From the NCBI RefSeq assembly GCF_949987535.1, contig NC_080067.1, positions 43,894,910 through 43,958,909 of the forward strand: 64,000 bases of DNA, read 5' to 3'. The position numbers and the translations under genes were made by a program. Under the pieces are notes generated by a model, which worked only from the letters and a program-made list of their open reading frames with translations, ran no database searches and was not told where the DNA came from. This DNA comes from Balaenoptera acutorostrata (taxonomy: Eukaryota; Chordata; Mammalia; Artiodactyla; Balaenopteridae). Of the stretch, positions 33,656 through 44,940 are shown piece after piece; the first letter of the stretch is position 1; each line of letters starts with the position of its first letter.

Positions 33656-34165
33656 TTAAATTTTAAATTTTTTACTGAGATATAATTTACATACAATAAA
33701 ACTTACACATCATAACTGTTTCATTTATGAGTTTTGACAATTGTATAAGCCCACAATATCAACACCCAAAACAAGCTATAACATATTACTGTCACCCCAG
33801 AAAGTTCCTCATGTTCCTCCATAGCAGCAACCACCATAGATTAGTCTATTTCATAACTTCACATGAATGGGATCATACAGTTTGTATTCCTTTGTGTCTA
33901 GCTTCCTCTCTCACCATATTTTTAAGATTCATTCATGTGATTATGTGTGTCAGTAAATAGTTCATTCCTTTTTATTACTGAGTACAATTTTATTATACAA
34001 ATATACCAACATTTGTTTATTCACTCTCCAGCAGATGGACATTTGAGTTGCTTCCAGTTTTCAGCTATTGCAAGTAAAGCTGCTATGAATATTCTTGTCA
34101 CGTTTTTGTATGTGTGACATATGTTTTCATGTCCTTTGGGTAAAACACCTAGGAATGGAATGAAA
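33656..34165 (-). mobile_element. Older L1M 3' end
   Basis: Plus strand 'ttttttactgagatataatttacatacaataaaac' is the reverse of an old L1M tail. It is followed by '...catagattagtctatttcataacttcacatgaatggg' and '...gttgcttccagttttcagctattgcaag...ctgctatgaatattc'. L1-A appears to have inserted at or next to its 3' end. Confidence 0.7.
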
Positions 34166-34650
34166 CACCTTCTAAATGTATGTTTGACCTACACATTTTA
34201 TCTTCCATACGTTTTAATTCATCTCTCACATTTTTTTGTCTCTTTGTACTACATTATATATAATCTCTTTAGATTTATCTCCCAGTGCACTCATTCTTCC
34301 TCCAATGGTGTCTACCCAGCTGCTTATCCTATACACCAAGTTTTCATTTCAATACTTTTATTTTCATCTCTAGGATTTCTATTTCATTTATTTTTTAATC
34401 TTCTAAGTATTTGTAAATAGTATGTTATTCCTTTATTGTTTAGTCCATATTTTACTGCCTTAATTATTTTAAATATCTTGTATGTGATATTTTTATTATC
34501 TTTTGGGGGGTTCTAATCACATTGCTTCTTGTTTCTATTTGTTCTCTTAGTAACTTATTTCTTCATGTGTTTATAATTTTGGTTTGAGTTCATGTTATGA
34601 GGTTTATTTGTGGGATTTATGCTGTGGGAGTTATTTTGATCACATATGTA

Positions 34651-34690
<40 letters not shown>

Positions 34691-35100
34691 CACACATACA
34701 GATCTGAATTCTTTTTTTCTCCTCAGAGCCCAGAAGCAGACAAATTCTCCTGTCATTCCTCTTTGCCTGGACATCTTTTTTTTCTAGTGGCTAGCCTTTT
34801 GAGAGTCCTCCATTTATGCAGAGCCTCAGTTCTACCTCCCCACCATTCATAATTCAAGGCCTTGCCTCTGTCCCTACATGTCAGAAACCCAAACCTCTTG
34901 ACTACCAAGCTCACCAAATGTTCCAAAGCAGGGTTGGGGCTGGTATCAGCATCACCTCACCACCGTTGGTGTCTGGAAGTTTCTCCTGTGTTCAAGAGCT
35001 CAATATCTTAAAGACTACTGATTTTATTCAGTCCCTCAATTTCTAGGTGTTTTCTATTGAGACTTTTTCAGGGTATCTAGTCTGTTAAGATGACAGAAAC
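34166..35100. other. Possible continuation of old L1 5' part, plus dinucleotide repeat
   Basis: AT-rich, T-rich sequence that resembles reversed old L1 5' regions, but I cannot align it with confidence. Holds the (GT)n(TA)n tract at 34646-34703. Confidence 0.3.
34646..34703 (+). repeat. (GT)n(TA)n microsatellite
   Basis: tgtgtg run followed directly by a tatata run and then cacacatac. Compound dinucleotide repeat, likely length-variable. Confidence 0.95.
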
Positions 35101-35831
35101 AGAAGTCCACAAGCTGTTGTTTCCTCCCACCAAAGTCATCAATGAGTAACAGCCACTATTCTGTTTTTCTCCAAGTCAGAGGTCAACTGCTTAGTGCTTA
35201 GAAAAGGGATATTATCCAGTTAACAAACAGACATACAGAAACATCTTCCTATCTAAAAAGTTCTTACCTAATCCCTTTATCAGGCTGTAAGAGTTCCTGG
35301 ATTACTTAAAAAGTTGGTGAATATGGAGAGCTTCCTGGAAACTTGCCCTCTGCACCCCTGGGAACATTCCAGGAAGTTTAATTGGGAATAGGAAATATGG
35401 AGGCATTTGAAGTGATCCAGGGCTCTCAAGAAAGTTCTGTGTTCTTACAGTGTAAGGACACTACACTGTAAGTGTGTCCTTACATGTTTGCTTTCTTTTG
35501 CTTTGTTTTCAATCAAAGAAGCAGCTGCTCCAAAAATAATTGAATCCTAAACTTAGCAAAAAAGACAAAATTTTCCCAGTGAATCTCATGAGGCAGGATT
35601 TGAGAAAGAGTATTATTAATCTAGAGAAATTGCAACTTGCTGAACTTGCTTGTTTAGCAACTGGACTGTAGGTCTGAGGAGAAGACTGTGCCATTTCCCC
35701 GTAGTCTCCAGCCCCCATATGAAGTTTTTTCTTTCCTAATTACGGTTTCAAAATCAAAACTTCTGTGTTAAAGGCCTTTTACTGAAAAGCAAATAAGAGA
35801 ACAACATAAATTAGTGGTCAGAGAGGAATGA
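35101..35831. other. No gene or clear repeat seen
   Basis: Single-copy-looking DNA. The only structure noticed is the overlapping inverted repeat at 35444-35484. Confidence 0.35.
35444..35484. repeat. Two overlapping alternative inverted repeats
   Basis: Arm pair 1: cttacagtgta (35444-35454) with tacactgtaag (35462-35472). Arm pair 2: tgtaaggacac (35451-35461) with gtgtccttaca (35474-35484). Both are perfect 11-bp pairs. Because the left arms overlap, only one hairpin can form at a time. Origin unknown. Confidence 0.9.
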
Positions 35832-36535
35832 TTTATTTTAATTGAGTGTAGTTGTGATTTACAATATTAATTCCAGGTATACAACAGTGATTCAGAATTT
35901 TTATAGATAATACTCCATTTAAAGTTATTATAAGATATTGGCTATATTCCTTATGCTGTACAATATATCCTTATAGCTTATTTATTTTATACATGGTAGC
36001 TTTATACCTCTTAATCCCCTGCCCTGGTCTTGCCCCTCCCTCCTTCCCTTACCCCACTGTAACTACTAGTTTGTTCTCTATATCTGTGAGTCTGTGTCTG
36101 TTTTGTTATGTTTGTTCATTTGTTCTATTTTTTAGATTCCACATATAAGTGATAACATACACTTCCTCTGTCTGACTTTTTTCACTAAGCATAATACCCT
36201 CCAGATTCATCCATTTTGTTGCAGTGGTATTATTTCATTCTTTTTTATGGCTGAGTAGTATTCCATTGTATATATGTACCACATCTTCTTTATCCATTCA
36301 TCTGTTGATGGACACTTAGGTTCTTCCGTATCATGGCCATTGTAAATAATGCTGCTACGAACATTGGGGTGCATGTATCTTTTTGAGTTAGTGTTCTAAT
36401 ATATACCCAGGAGTAGAATTTCTGGATCATATATGGCAGTTCTATTTTTAGTTTTTTGAGGTGCCTCCAGACTGTTTTCCGTAGTAGCTGTACCAATTAC
36501 ATTCCCACCAACAGTGTACAAGCGTTCCCTTTAGA
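35832..36535 (-). mobile_element. L1 3' end, 5'-truncated
   Basis: Minus-strand L1: tail near 35832, C/T-rich 3' UTR tract at 36020-36055, then the ORF2 C-terminal region ending at the plus-strand 'ttacattcccaccaacagtgta'. Stops throughout. Confidence 0.85.
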
Positions 36536-38660
36536 GAAGAATGAGTTTTTAAAACCCCAGCCATTTACACAATTCCAGAGAATAAGATCAAGCTACTGAT
36601 GGCACAAAAAAACAAAAAAACCTGTGACAATGGCTACCCCCTGATATGAAGGAAGTAAAATCCCTATGATGACTAAATACTCAGAGTTAGACCTGAAGAA
36701 TATTCAGGGGTAGGAGATGAAATGGGAGGGAAGAGGGTAATGTCATGAAAAAGAGTCACTAACTACAGAAATACACCAAAGCCCTAATCCATAAGGACTC
36801 ACAGACTAGACCTTTCAAGCAACATTATGATGCTTTGTTCTTGGTGACCCACCTTCTGTCCCTGCAGCCTTTCTTGCAGTAATTCTCTTTGGTGCCCTCG
36901 TCACATACAGCCTCCTGCAGCCACCTCACACCCCCCCATCCCCACCTCCCATACTAGAATACTCTGGTGCCCTCCACCCTCCTGCCGAGCAGAGTGGCTG
37001 GGTGAGGTAGGGAGGTGATCTGGGAAGATCCAGCAGCTGCACCAGGAGGCAGATGGAGGTTCCCAGAGGAGAGAGTAGGTGAAAATCTGGAAGGCAGACA
37101 GCTCTGCGGTCAAAATGATGGTCTAGCCAAAGAGGGTAGATTCTGAGACTCTGGTCCCTGGGAGGATTGGTGGTGAGGGAAGCCAGGCAAGACTCCAGTT
37201 CAAAAGGCAGTAGGGACTAAGAAAGAGCAGAGGAAAGGAACTGGGAGGACCAGGGAGCTGTTAGTTGAAATAGATCCCATAACCAGTGGAGTGATCACAG
37301 GGATGGAGACAGGAGTCTACAGGCCAGATCAAGGACTTGGTGTTGCAGATAATTTTGAGATATAAACAAAGGCTCTTCCCATGCATCCTTCTCCTAGCCT
37401 TCTTTGTGTCCATTACTCTTCCCTATTCAGCAAGAACAAAGAATCATATTCTTAGCCACTAGCTCCAAAACCTGCTCTTAAAATTCATAACAGAAATGAG
37501 CTTATTAAAAGCCAAAATATTTTGATTTGTATGAATTGAGCTTTTGAGCGACAAAAGATTGTTTTGGTTCCAGAAGCTTGGCTTTGACTATCAGAATCCA
37601 ATGGACTGAACACAAAGTTTATAATATAGTCGAAGTTTGTACTATAAACAAGGGAGTCGGAAAGTGCAGGGTGATGATTATGCCATTTTTTTCCTCCCCC
37701 AACAGCCACTGCCCCCTCCCCAAGACCAGAGGAAAATCTCACAGATTTGAGGAAAGAAGGTAGTTGGGAAAGGAGAGCAGGGCAGTGAGTAATTGATATG
37801 AATTCCTGAGAAAGGCATCTCCATATCCTGCACATTCCAGCTTCAAACGCATGGTGCTAGAGTGGGAACCTCTAAGAGAAATCCCAGCTGGGTTTTTAGC
37901 GGGACCTGAGAACACAGGAAACTTCTACCTCTCATCTCAGGGTACAGCCCAGAGACACTGAAAGCCTCTTGGAGAAGCCCATATCCAACATGAGGCTAGA
38001 GCGGAGAAGTGGCAAAGGCTAAGACATGCCCATGTAGATGGGCCTGAGCACAGCTTCATAGAGTTCATAGAGACTCAGCACCTCGAGGTGGTGCAGGAAA
38101 AGCAGTCAGGGGTTCCCTGGCCTCCCCCTGAAAAGGGCTCAGATGAGCTAAGAGAGGTCCTGGAATGGGGAAGGAGGGCACAGGGCCCTGGAACTAGCAA
38201 ATGGAGGCCCATTGGCCAGTGTGCAATGATAAGAACCAGAGAGATTGAATTACATTTTGTAGATGCCAGGAAAAGATATGAAGATGGCTATTAAACAGAT
38301 TCATCCCCTTTACAAAAGCCTGGATAAGAGAGAAGCTGTCATCATCCCCAACCCCCAGAGCTTAGATTATCCATGGGAGACAGAGATACCTTGAATTAGC
38401 TGAATTAAGTGTTCTGCCACAGAATGGACATGGAAGTTCAAGGGCTAAATTAAATTCAGTTGTAGAGAAGTAAAGATACATCTTTTGCACATCTGAACTT
38501 TGCAATTGTGAAATTTACACCTGTTAGGCAATCTAGATCCAGAATAACACTGGTTTAATACTGGAGCTCCTGAACTAGTGGTTTAGGGCACCATAAATTT
38601 TCTCTAATTAAAGTTTACAGAGTTGAGATATACACCTAACTATATACCAGAATTTAGTAT
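36536..38660. other. No gene or clear repeat seen
   Basis: About 2.1 kb of mixed composition without recognisable repeats. Frames up to 116 codons on both strands overlap each other and lack protein-like features. One of the longer candidate single-copy stretches in the window. Confidence 0.35.
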
Positions 38661-38664
38661 AAAA

Positions 38665-39500
38665 GCTACGTTTCAGACCAGTGAGGAAAAGATTATTCAA
38701 TAAGTGGAACTGGTATAACTAGGAACAACTTGGGGAAAAAATTATGCCAAATCCTCATCTTCTTATATGAAAGTAAATTCCATATAGATCAAATATTTAA
38801 ACTCTAAAAAAGAAACTATAATAACACTTGAAGAAAACTGGGTTTATTTATTTACAATCTTAGAATGGAGAAGACTTTCCTAAGAATGACACAAAACTCA
38901 GAAGCATAAAGAAGATTGATAAACTTGACTGCAAAAAATTTTTTAATTTATGTATAATAAAAGTTAATAATGAACAAAATCAAAAGACAGTTGGTAAACT
39001 TGGAAAACTATTTAAAACCCATACTGTAAACAAAGAGCTAGTTTCCTAAATTTACAAGGAACAAGTATAATCAGTAAAGAAAAAGATGACCAACCAAATA
39101 GAACACTGAACAAAGGATAAGAACAGGGAAAGCAAGAAAAGAGATACAAATGACCAATACACATATGAAAAGATGTTAAACCTCATTAATAATTATGGAA
39201 ATGTAAACCAAAATAACATTTTTTTAATCTTTAAGATTGGCAAAAATCTAAGTTTGCTATTATTGGTGAGGGCATGGAAACCAGACATCTTCATACACCT
39301 TTGAATAAGGGTAGTTGCTACACTATGGCAACATGTATCAGATGTTTTCATCCATGTGCTTTTTATTCAGCAATTTCATTTGCAGGAACTTACAGTACAG
39401 ATATACTTGAAAAAGTAGACCATGAAATATGTTCATTGCAACGTTGTTTTTAGTAGGAAAATATGGAAATTCTCTTTAAGTAGGGATGTAAGGAAAGATT
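38665..39500 (+). mobile_element. Old L1M ORF2 fragment, plus orientation
   Basis: Follows L1 ORF2 C-terminal order in the plus direction. Cues: 'aaactataataacacttgaagaaaac', 'atggagaagactttcctaagaatgacac', 'agatacaaatgaccaatacacatatgaaaagatg', 'ggaaatgtaaaccaaaataac' and 'atgttcattgcaacgttgttttta'. Heavily decayed. It is one of the few plus-strand L1 pieces in the window. Confidence 0.65.
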
Positions 39501-39689
39501 GTTCAAGGCAGGCCACACCAATGGCAGGAGCCTGGGGGGAACAAGGGGGTCATAGACAACACATTCGACTCACATTGAAGTTCAGTTATATTTCTCGGCT
39601 AATGAAATAATCCCTCATCCTTTATTCATACTGTGAAGTTTTGGTAGCTTTTTTTTCACTTAATTTAGCCCCAAAATATTTGAGTCCTA

Positions 39690-40600
39690 CTATGTTGTAA
39701 ACATATTTTATTATGTCTTTCTAATGGAGCTGGACCTTGAGGGACTGGTAAAATTTGACCAGGCAGAAAAGGCAGGAAGGGTGTTATAGGAGGACAAACA
39801 AACACAAGGCTGTGGAAGTTTATGGTGGCTTGATGAGCAAAAAACAGCACATGTGAATGATAGGGTGTAGATGGGAGAAACAGTGAAGCCAGAAAATGAG
39901 GCTGAAGCCAGACTATGCTGCAGCAACCATTGCTTTTTGGCAAAGGATCATTATTATTAGATTTGTGTTTAGAAAAACAACTCTGGCAGCCACATGCAGG
40001 ATGGAATGAAGAGGGAAGGAGGCAAGGAGGCCAGTTAGTTGATTGATGCACTAGGTGATGAGGTCAGAACAAGAACAATAGAAGCCAGAACGGAGAAGGG
40101 AGAAAGGAATTGGCAACATTTTAGGTGATGTAGAGGGAATATGGCTACTTATCAGAAATGAGGGGGAAGAGGTCGTCTGAGACAGCATTGACAGGACCTG
40201 GGCGTTAATTGGAAGTGGGAGGCAAAGGAGGTGAAAACATTTCCAGTTTCATAGACTATGAAAAGGTGACACCGTTTATCAACAGGAGTCTGGAAAGGAA
40301 GGCATTTTAATGGAGGGCTGGAAGACATGCTAAATTCTGGAGGTGTTGGGTTTGAGGAACCTAGGGGGCACCCAGGCACAGATGTCTGATAGATATTTGG
40401 AAATACAGTTGGAACCTCCAAAGTGGAAAAAGACCACTCCAGCACAGAGGTAATGCAAGAGGTGAAGAGGGTGAAGATAGAACTTTGGAGAACCCTTGCA
40501 TTTCAGGGCCGGGTCAAGAAAGGGGAGTCAGCAAAGCAATTGAAGGAGCAACAGTGAGAGAGGGTGGAGAAAAAGTCATGCTCCGGAAGCCACATGTGGA
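39690..40600 (+). repeat. Old interspersed repeat, family unresolved (copy 3 of 4)
   Basis: Same block series as copies 1, 2 and 4: 'gatttgtgtttagaaaaac', 'ctggcagccacatgcaggatggaatgaag', 'aggcaaggaggccagttag', 'gaattggcaacattttaggtgatg' and '...ttgacaggacctggg'. All in plus orientation. Confidence 0.5.
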
Positions 40601-41834
40601 GCCAGCCCTGAATTCGGGACTGCAGGGCAAGCCCTGCAGAGCCCCATAGAAGATCAGCAGAGCAAGCCACCCCCTCAGCCCCATTCTGATTCTCTCCAGC
40701 TGCTATATGGTGTTCGAAGTATTGTTCAGCTTTTCACATAAAACCTCTCAAACACTTTCTAAAAAGTAAGTGGTATAATCCCCTTTGTCCCAGGATTCAC
40801 AAATATGAAAAGATGCAATTTCCCTATGCCACCTGGCAAGTCAAGAGCACTGGAGCTCAGGGTTCTTCAGGCCTTAGTCCAAGAACCCAACAGCCAAAAC
40901 CTTCCAAGCAAATGAACAAAAGCAACAAGATAAACCAGAGTTGGCAAAAAGTCATGCAGATCAAGTTACATTTCTTTTCCATTTTTATGAGGAAACTTGC
41001 TACTCACAAAAATATTGAGTTCCTTTCCTACGTTTTATAGCATGGTGTTCCTGTTTCTTTTAAAATCTTGTAAGAATTTCCCAACAATCCTCATGTTCCT
41101 TAAATCCTGACGAAGCCAAGGACATTTCTCAAGGCTGACTTTAGTTAGAATACTGAAGGAATTTCTGGACATTTTACTACTAAATGTTTAAGCCTGTAAT
41201 TAATCCTAAAGCCCTTCTGATTATCTGTTTGCTCAGAAAAAAATTGATCCTGATTGCAGTGACAGACTCTTAGACATGCCTAGGAATTTATATAAGAAAC
41301 CAGTGAGTTATTACAAAAATAATTCAGATCTGTATATTGTGACTTAAAGCTGCCAAAACAAACTTAAGATGCAAAGATGTTTTTAATAAAGAGTGTTTAA
41401 GAAAACAGCTACACAAGATGTATCCAAAATAAGAATATTTTATTAAATAGTATTTTTTAGAGTAAGAATACAAACCAGGCACTAGAAGTGAGCTCAACAG
41501 GTGAAGGAATAGTTTTTTTCCTAAAATAGAGTACTAAGGACTCCGGAGCATAACTTGGAAGAATTATAATAATTTTGTTTTATAAATCCAGTTTTTATAT
41601 ATGTAAAGAAGAGCTCACATTTTCACAGACTGTCAGATATTTTAATAACTTGAAATTTTAATTCTGAATTAATCTAAATGAAAATTGACTTTATTTGGTA
41701 CCAGCGTGGTAAAATCCACTCTCTTGGTGCCAAGGCAGCTGTGTCTATCCTATAGTGGAGGGAGGACTTTTTCTAATTTGCCCAGAAACTTCATGTAGGC
41801 TTCCAATGGTCCTGCTTGCTTCTCCTACAAATGC
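40601..41834. other. No gene or clear repeat seen
   Basis: AT-rich from about 41000. No long frame. Nothing assignable. Confidence 0.35.
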
Positions 41835-42073
41835 AAACTATATAGACATGTACAAAGCAGAAAACCAAATCCTATCATCCACTCCCCAGGAAGTAACCAC
41901 TATTAATATTTGATGTATATGCTTCCAGATGTTTCTTTTTACTGCTCAATTATTATATCTGGATAGGTAGATTTTTAAAAATAGAAGCATACCATAGTAT
42001 TCTTCTTTAAATCATGCTTTTTTTGCTGTTAAGAATATATCAAGAACATATTATCTTTCCCAGCAACCTGTTT
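41835..42073 (-). mobile_element. Possible old L1 3' end fragment
   Basis: Plus-strand cues 'aaagcagaaaaccaaatcctatcatcc', 'ccaggaagtaaccactattaat' and 'ttttaaaaatagaagcataccatagtattc' resemble reversed L1M/L1ME 3' regions. Resemblance only. Confidence 0.4.
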
Positions 42074-42438
42074 TTTTTTCTTTTTTAAAAAAAATTTATT
42101 TATTTATTTATTTATTTATTTATTTTTGCCTGTGTTGGGTCTTCGTTGCTGCACGCGGGCTTTCTCTAGTTGTGGCAAGCGGGGGCTACTCTTCGTTGTG
42201 GTGCGTGGGCTTCTCACTGCAGTGGTTTCTCTTGTTGTGGAGCACAGGCTCTAGGTGCGCGGGCTTCAGTAGTTGTGGCACGTGGGCTCAGTAGTTGTGG
42301 CTCACAGGCTCTAGAGCACAGGCTCAGTAGTTGTGGCGCACGGGCTTAGTTGCTCCCGGACCAGGGCTCGAACCCATGTCCCCTGCATTGGCAGGCTGAT
42401 TCTTAACCACTGTGCCACTAGGGAAGCCCCCCCCCCCC
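42074..42438 (-). mobile_element. CHR-type SINE, long form with repeated modules
   Basis: Minus strand begins after a run of nine or more C (plus-strand 42428-42439) at 'ggcttccctagtggcac'. It carries repeated 'gagcc..gtgctct' and 'cacaactactgagcc' modules and ends in an (aaat)n tail (plus-strand tttattta run). Target duplication cagcaacctgttt at 42061-42073 and 42439-42451. Confidence 0.92.
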
Positions 42439-42439
42439 C

Positions 42440-44120
42440 AGCAACCTGTTTACATGAAACACTATACCAGGCATTCTTCTAGAGGCTAGGGATAAAAGTG
42501 AAAATTAAAAAGAAAAGTTCTTGGAAAGCTTACTTTTTAGGAAAGAGAGGAGGGGGCAGAAGATAATAAATTTCAGTGACTAGTATGTACTTGAGGAAAA
42601 TAGTTAAAGGGATAAAAAGTGGAGATAAAGGATATTTTATGTAGGGTAGTATGTTGATCAGTGTGCCAGCAGGTAAAGAACTTCACTCTCAGATGATTCA
42701 AATGAAGTGGCTGATGAAGGAGCTGTTTACAGAGGCATGGAGAGGGATGCAGGGCAAAAGAAGGAAGGTGATACTATCCCAAGGGCTGAAGTGGCAAAGA
42801 AAGGAGTAAACAGGGTCACAGAAGTGCCCAGTACCAGTGGGGACATGGAGGAGGTGCCTCTGGTGTTGTGGGGATACAGCTACTGCTAGAGATACAAGCC
42901 TGAAGCAAAGAGGGAGTGGGGAAGAAAAATACCTTGACCTTTCTCTGGTCCCTTTCTCTGCTGTCCTGCTGGTCCACTCGTTGACAGAACCCAAAAGGAA
43001 GCCAGAAGGCATGGGAGGTGGTGAGAAGTCGTCAGATTTCAAATAATGTGAAGGTAGAGCCAGTAGGTTTTGCTGATTGGTATGGGGAGTGAAGGAAAGC
43101 AAAGTACCAGGGATGACACCTACGTTTTTAGCCTGAATTACTGATTGAATAGTTACATTATTGAGATGGAGATGGCTGGGGAAGAAGCTGGTTATGGAAG
43201 TTAAAAGTTTCGGTTTTGGACATGTCTGGTTTGAGATGCTTGTTAAAGATACAAGTGGAGATGACTAGTGAGCAGATAGGTGTGTGAGTTGGGAGTTAGA
43301 GGAGATATAAATTTTGGGATTAATCCACAAATAGATGGCCAATGGGGCTGATCAAGATCACCTGTAAAGGGTATGCTAAATAAGCAAAGAAAGCCAAGGA
43401 CACTGTCCCTAGGGTCCTCCAACATTTAGAGGTCCAGAGATCAGATGAAGCCAGCAGAGGAGATGGGGAAGTGTCCAGCAAAGTAGAAAGAAACTGGTAA
43501 AGGATGGAGAACTGGAACCCAAGTGAAGAGAGATTTTCACAGAAAAAGGAGTAATCAGCCATATTAATTGCCATTTACCAGGGAGTTTGGCAGCACAGAA
43601 GACCCTAGTAACCCTGATGAGAATAGCTGCATTGAAGCAGGAGGGATGAAAGCCTGACTGCAGTGACTTATAGAGAGAATGAGGATGTGAGAACAGCAAA
43701 TCCAGGCAACTGTTTTGAAGAAATTTTGCGAAGAAAACAGCTATAACGGAGGAGAATTTGGAGGAAGAGAAGACATTACACATTTGTATGCTGATGGGAA
43801 TGATCTCTTAAGGAGGTGGAAATTGACAGTGTAGGAAGGACAGGGCATGACTGCAGAAGAAAAGTTCTCAAGGAGGCAGGACAAGCTGGGCTTCAGGGAT
43901 GTGGTGCCCACTGGAGAAGTTGTCCCATATGGGCACAGAGACTGTTGGAATGATGTAATAAGAGGGAAGACAGAGGCAGGCAGAGCTGGACGTAGGAAGG
44001 TAAGACAGACCTCTCCTGATTGCTTCTATTTTCTCAGTAAACTTAGAAGCAAAGTCGTCAGCTGAGAGTGAAGCTAGGGGAGAAGGTGCTGGAGGGCTGA
44101 GAAGAGACTTTGTGAAATGA
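42440..44120 (+). repeat. Old interspersed repeat, family unresolved (copy 4 of 4)
   Basis: The longest copy. An L2-like head is at 42452-42540 ('ataccaggcattcttctagaggctagggat'). The body is best recognised at 43080-43790: 'ggtttgagatgcttgttaaagatacaagtggagatgac', 'gagatataaattttgggattaat', 'ggtcctccaacatttagaggtccagag' and 'gaaagcctgactgcagtgac'. Between head and body the match is weak. The copies at 1390, 6985 and 39690 share different, overlapping parts of the same body. Confidence 0.5.
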
Positions 44121-44619
44121 TCCCTCTTGAAGAGAGGAAGCATACCACGGAAGTGTGGTTTGACTGTATGACAGCAGTAACAATAAATCTTAAGTGAGAC
44201 TAGCCAACAGAGCAGCATTTCTCCACCTGCTTCCTTTCTCCACAGTCAGCAGCTCAGGCACAGGTATGGAGTAGGTAGAGAATTGAGTTGTCCTAGGGTT
44301 TGGGGATTCTCTTTATAATGGCTACAAGGTAGTTTTATTTTTGTGAGTAAAAGGATTTCAAGTTTTGAATTTGGGAGTCCAGTTATGGTTTATCTATCCA
44401 TCACATTAAGTGAGCCAAAATGTTTAAGCAATACTAAGTATAACTTAATCTAGGATTCAATTATATTTTTATATTTGGAGACTCTGAAGCAATTTATTTT
44501 GAAAGAACATTAGAAATACATAGGGATGATGAGGCCGTTTGTAATGTCATTTGATCATTAGGATTTATACTAAGAAGTAAAGTTTGAAAGCCAGCTTGTA
44601 AAGGAGTTTATTAGTCAGT

Positions 44620-44940
44620 GGCTTACCAACACACCTGTATATATCCCCACATGGGTCTGCAAGTTGGCTGGGTGCAGTCAGGGGGGCCAGGTTCAACCTG
44701 AGGCTCTCAGTTGGGCTCAGGTCTGCTCCTCAGGTCTTCTTTCTAAGGCCCAGGCTGAAATGGCTGTATGTTTTTCTCATGGAGATGGCAGAATACAAGA
44801 GGTGGGTGCAGAAACATGCACTGTCTCTTAAGATCTTGGCTCAGAACTGGCACTGTCACCACTGCCCACATTCCATTGGCCAAATGAAGTCATATGGCTA
44901 AGCCCAACATCAATAGGGTATGAAAATATTATCCACCCAC
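44620..44940. repeat. Possible old L1/LTR remnant
   Basis: Phrases 'aagttggctgggtgcagtcag', 'aagatcttggctcagaactggcac' and 'cccacattccattggccaaatgaagtcatatggctaagccc' are shared with a common eutherian repeat, but I cannot name it. Confidence 0.35.

Noticed and set aside
37485..37835. 116-codon minus-strand frame in unannotated DNA
   Set aside because: No domain, no signal or membrane pattern that stands out, overlapped by an opposite-strand frame; length is within chance expectation for this much sequence.
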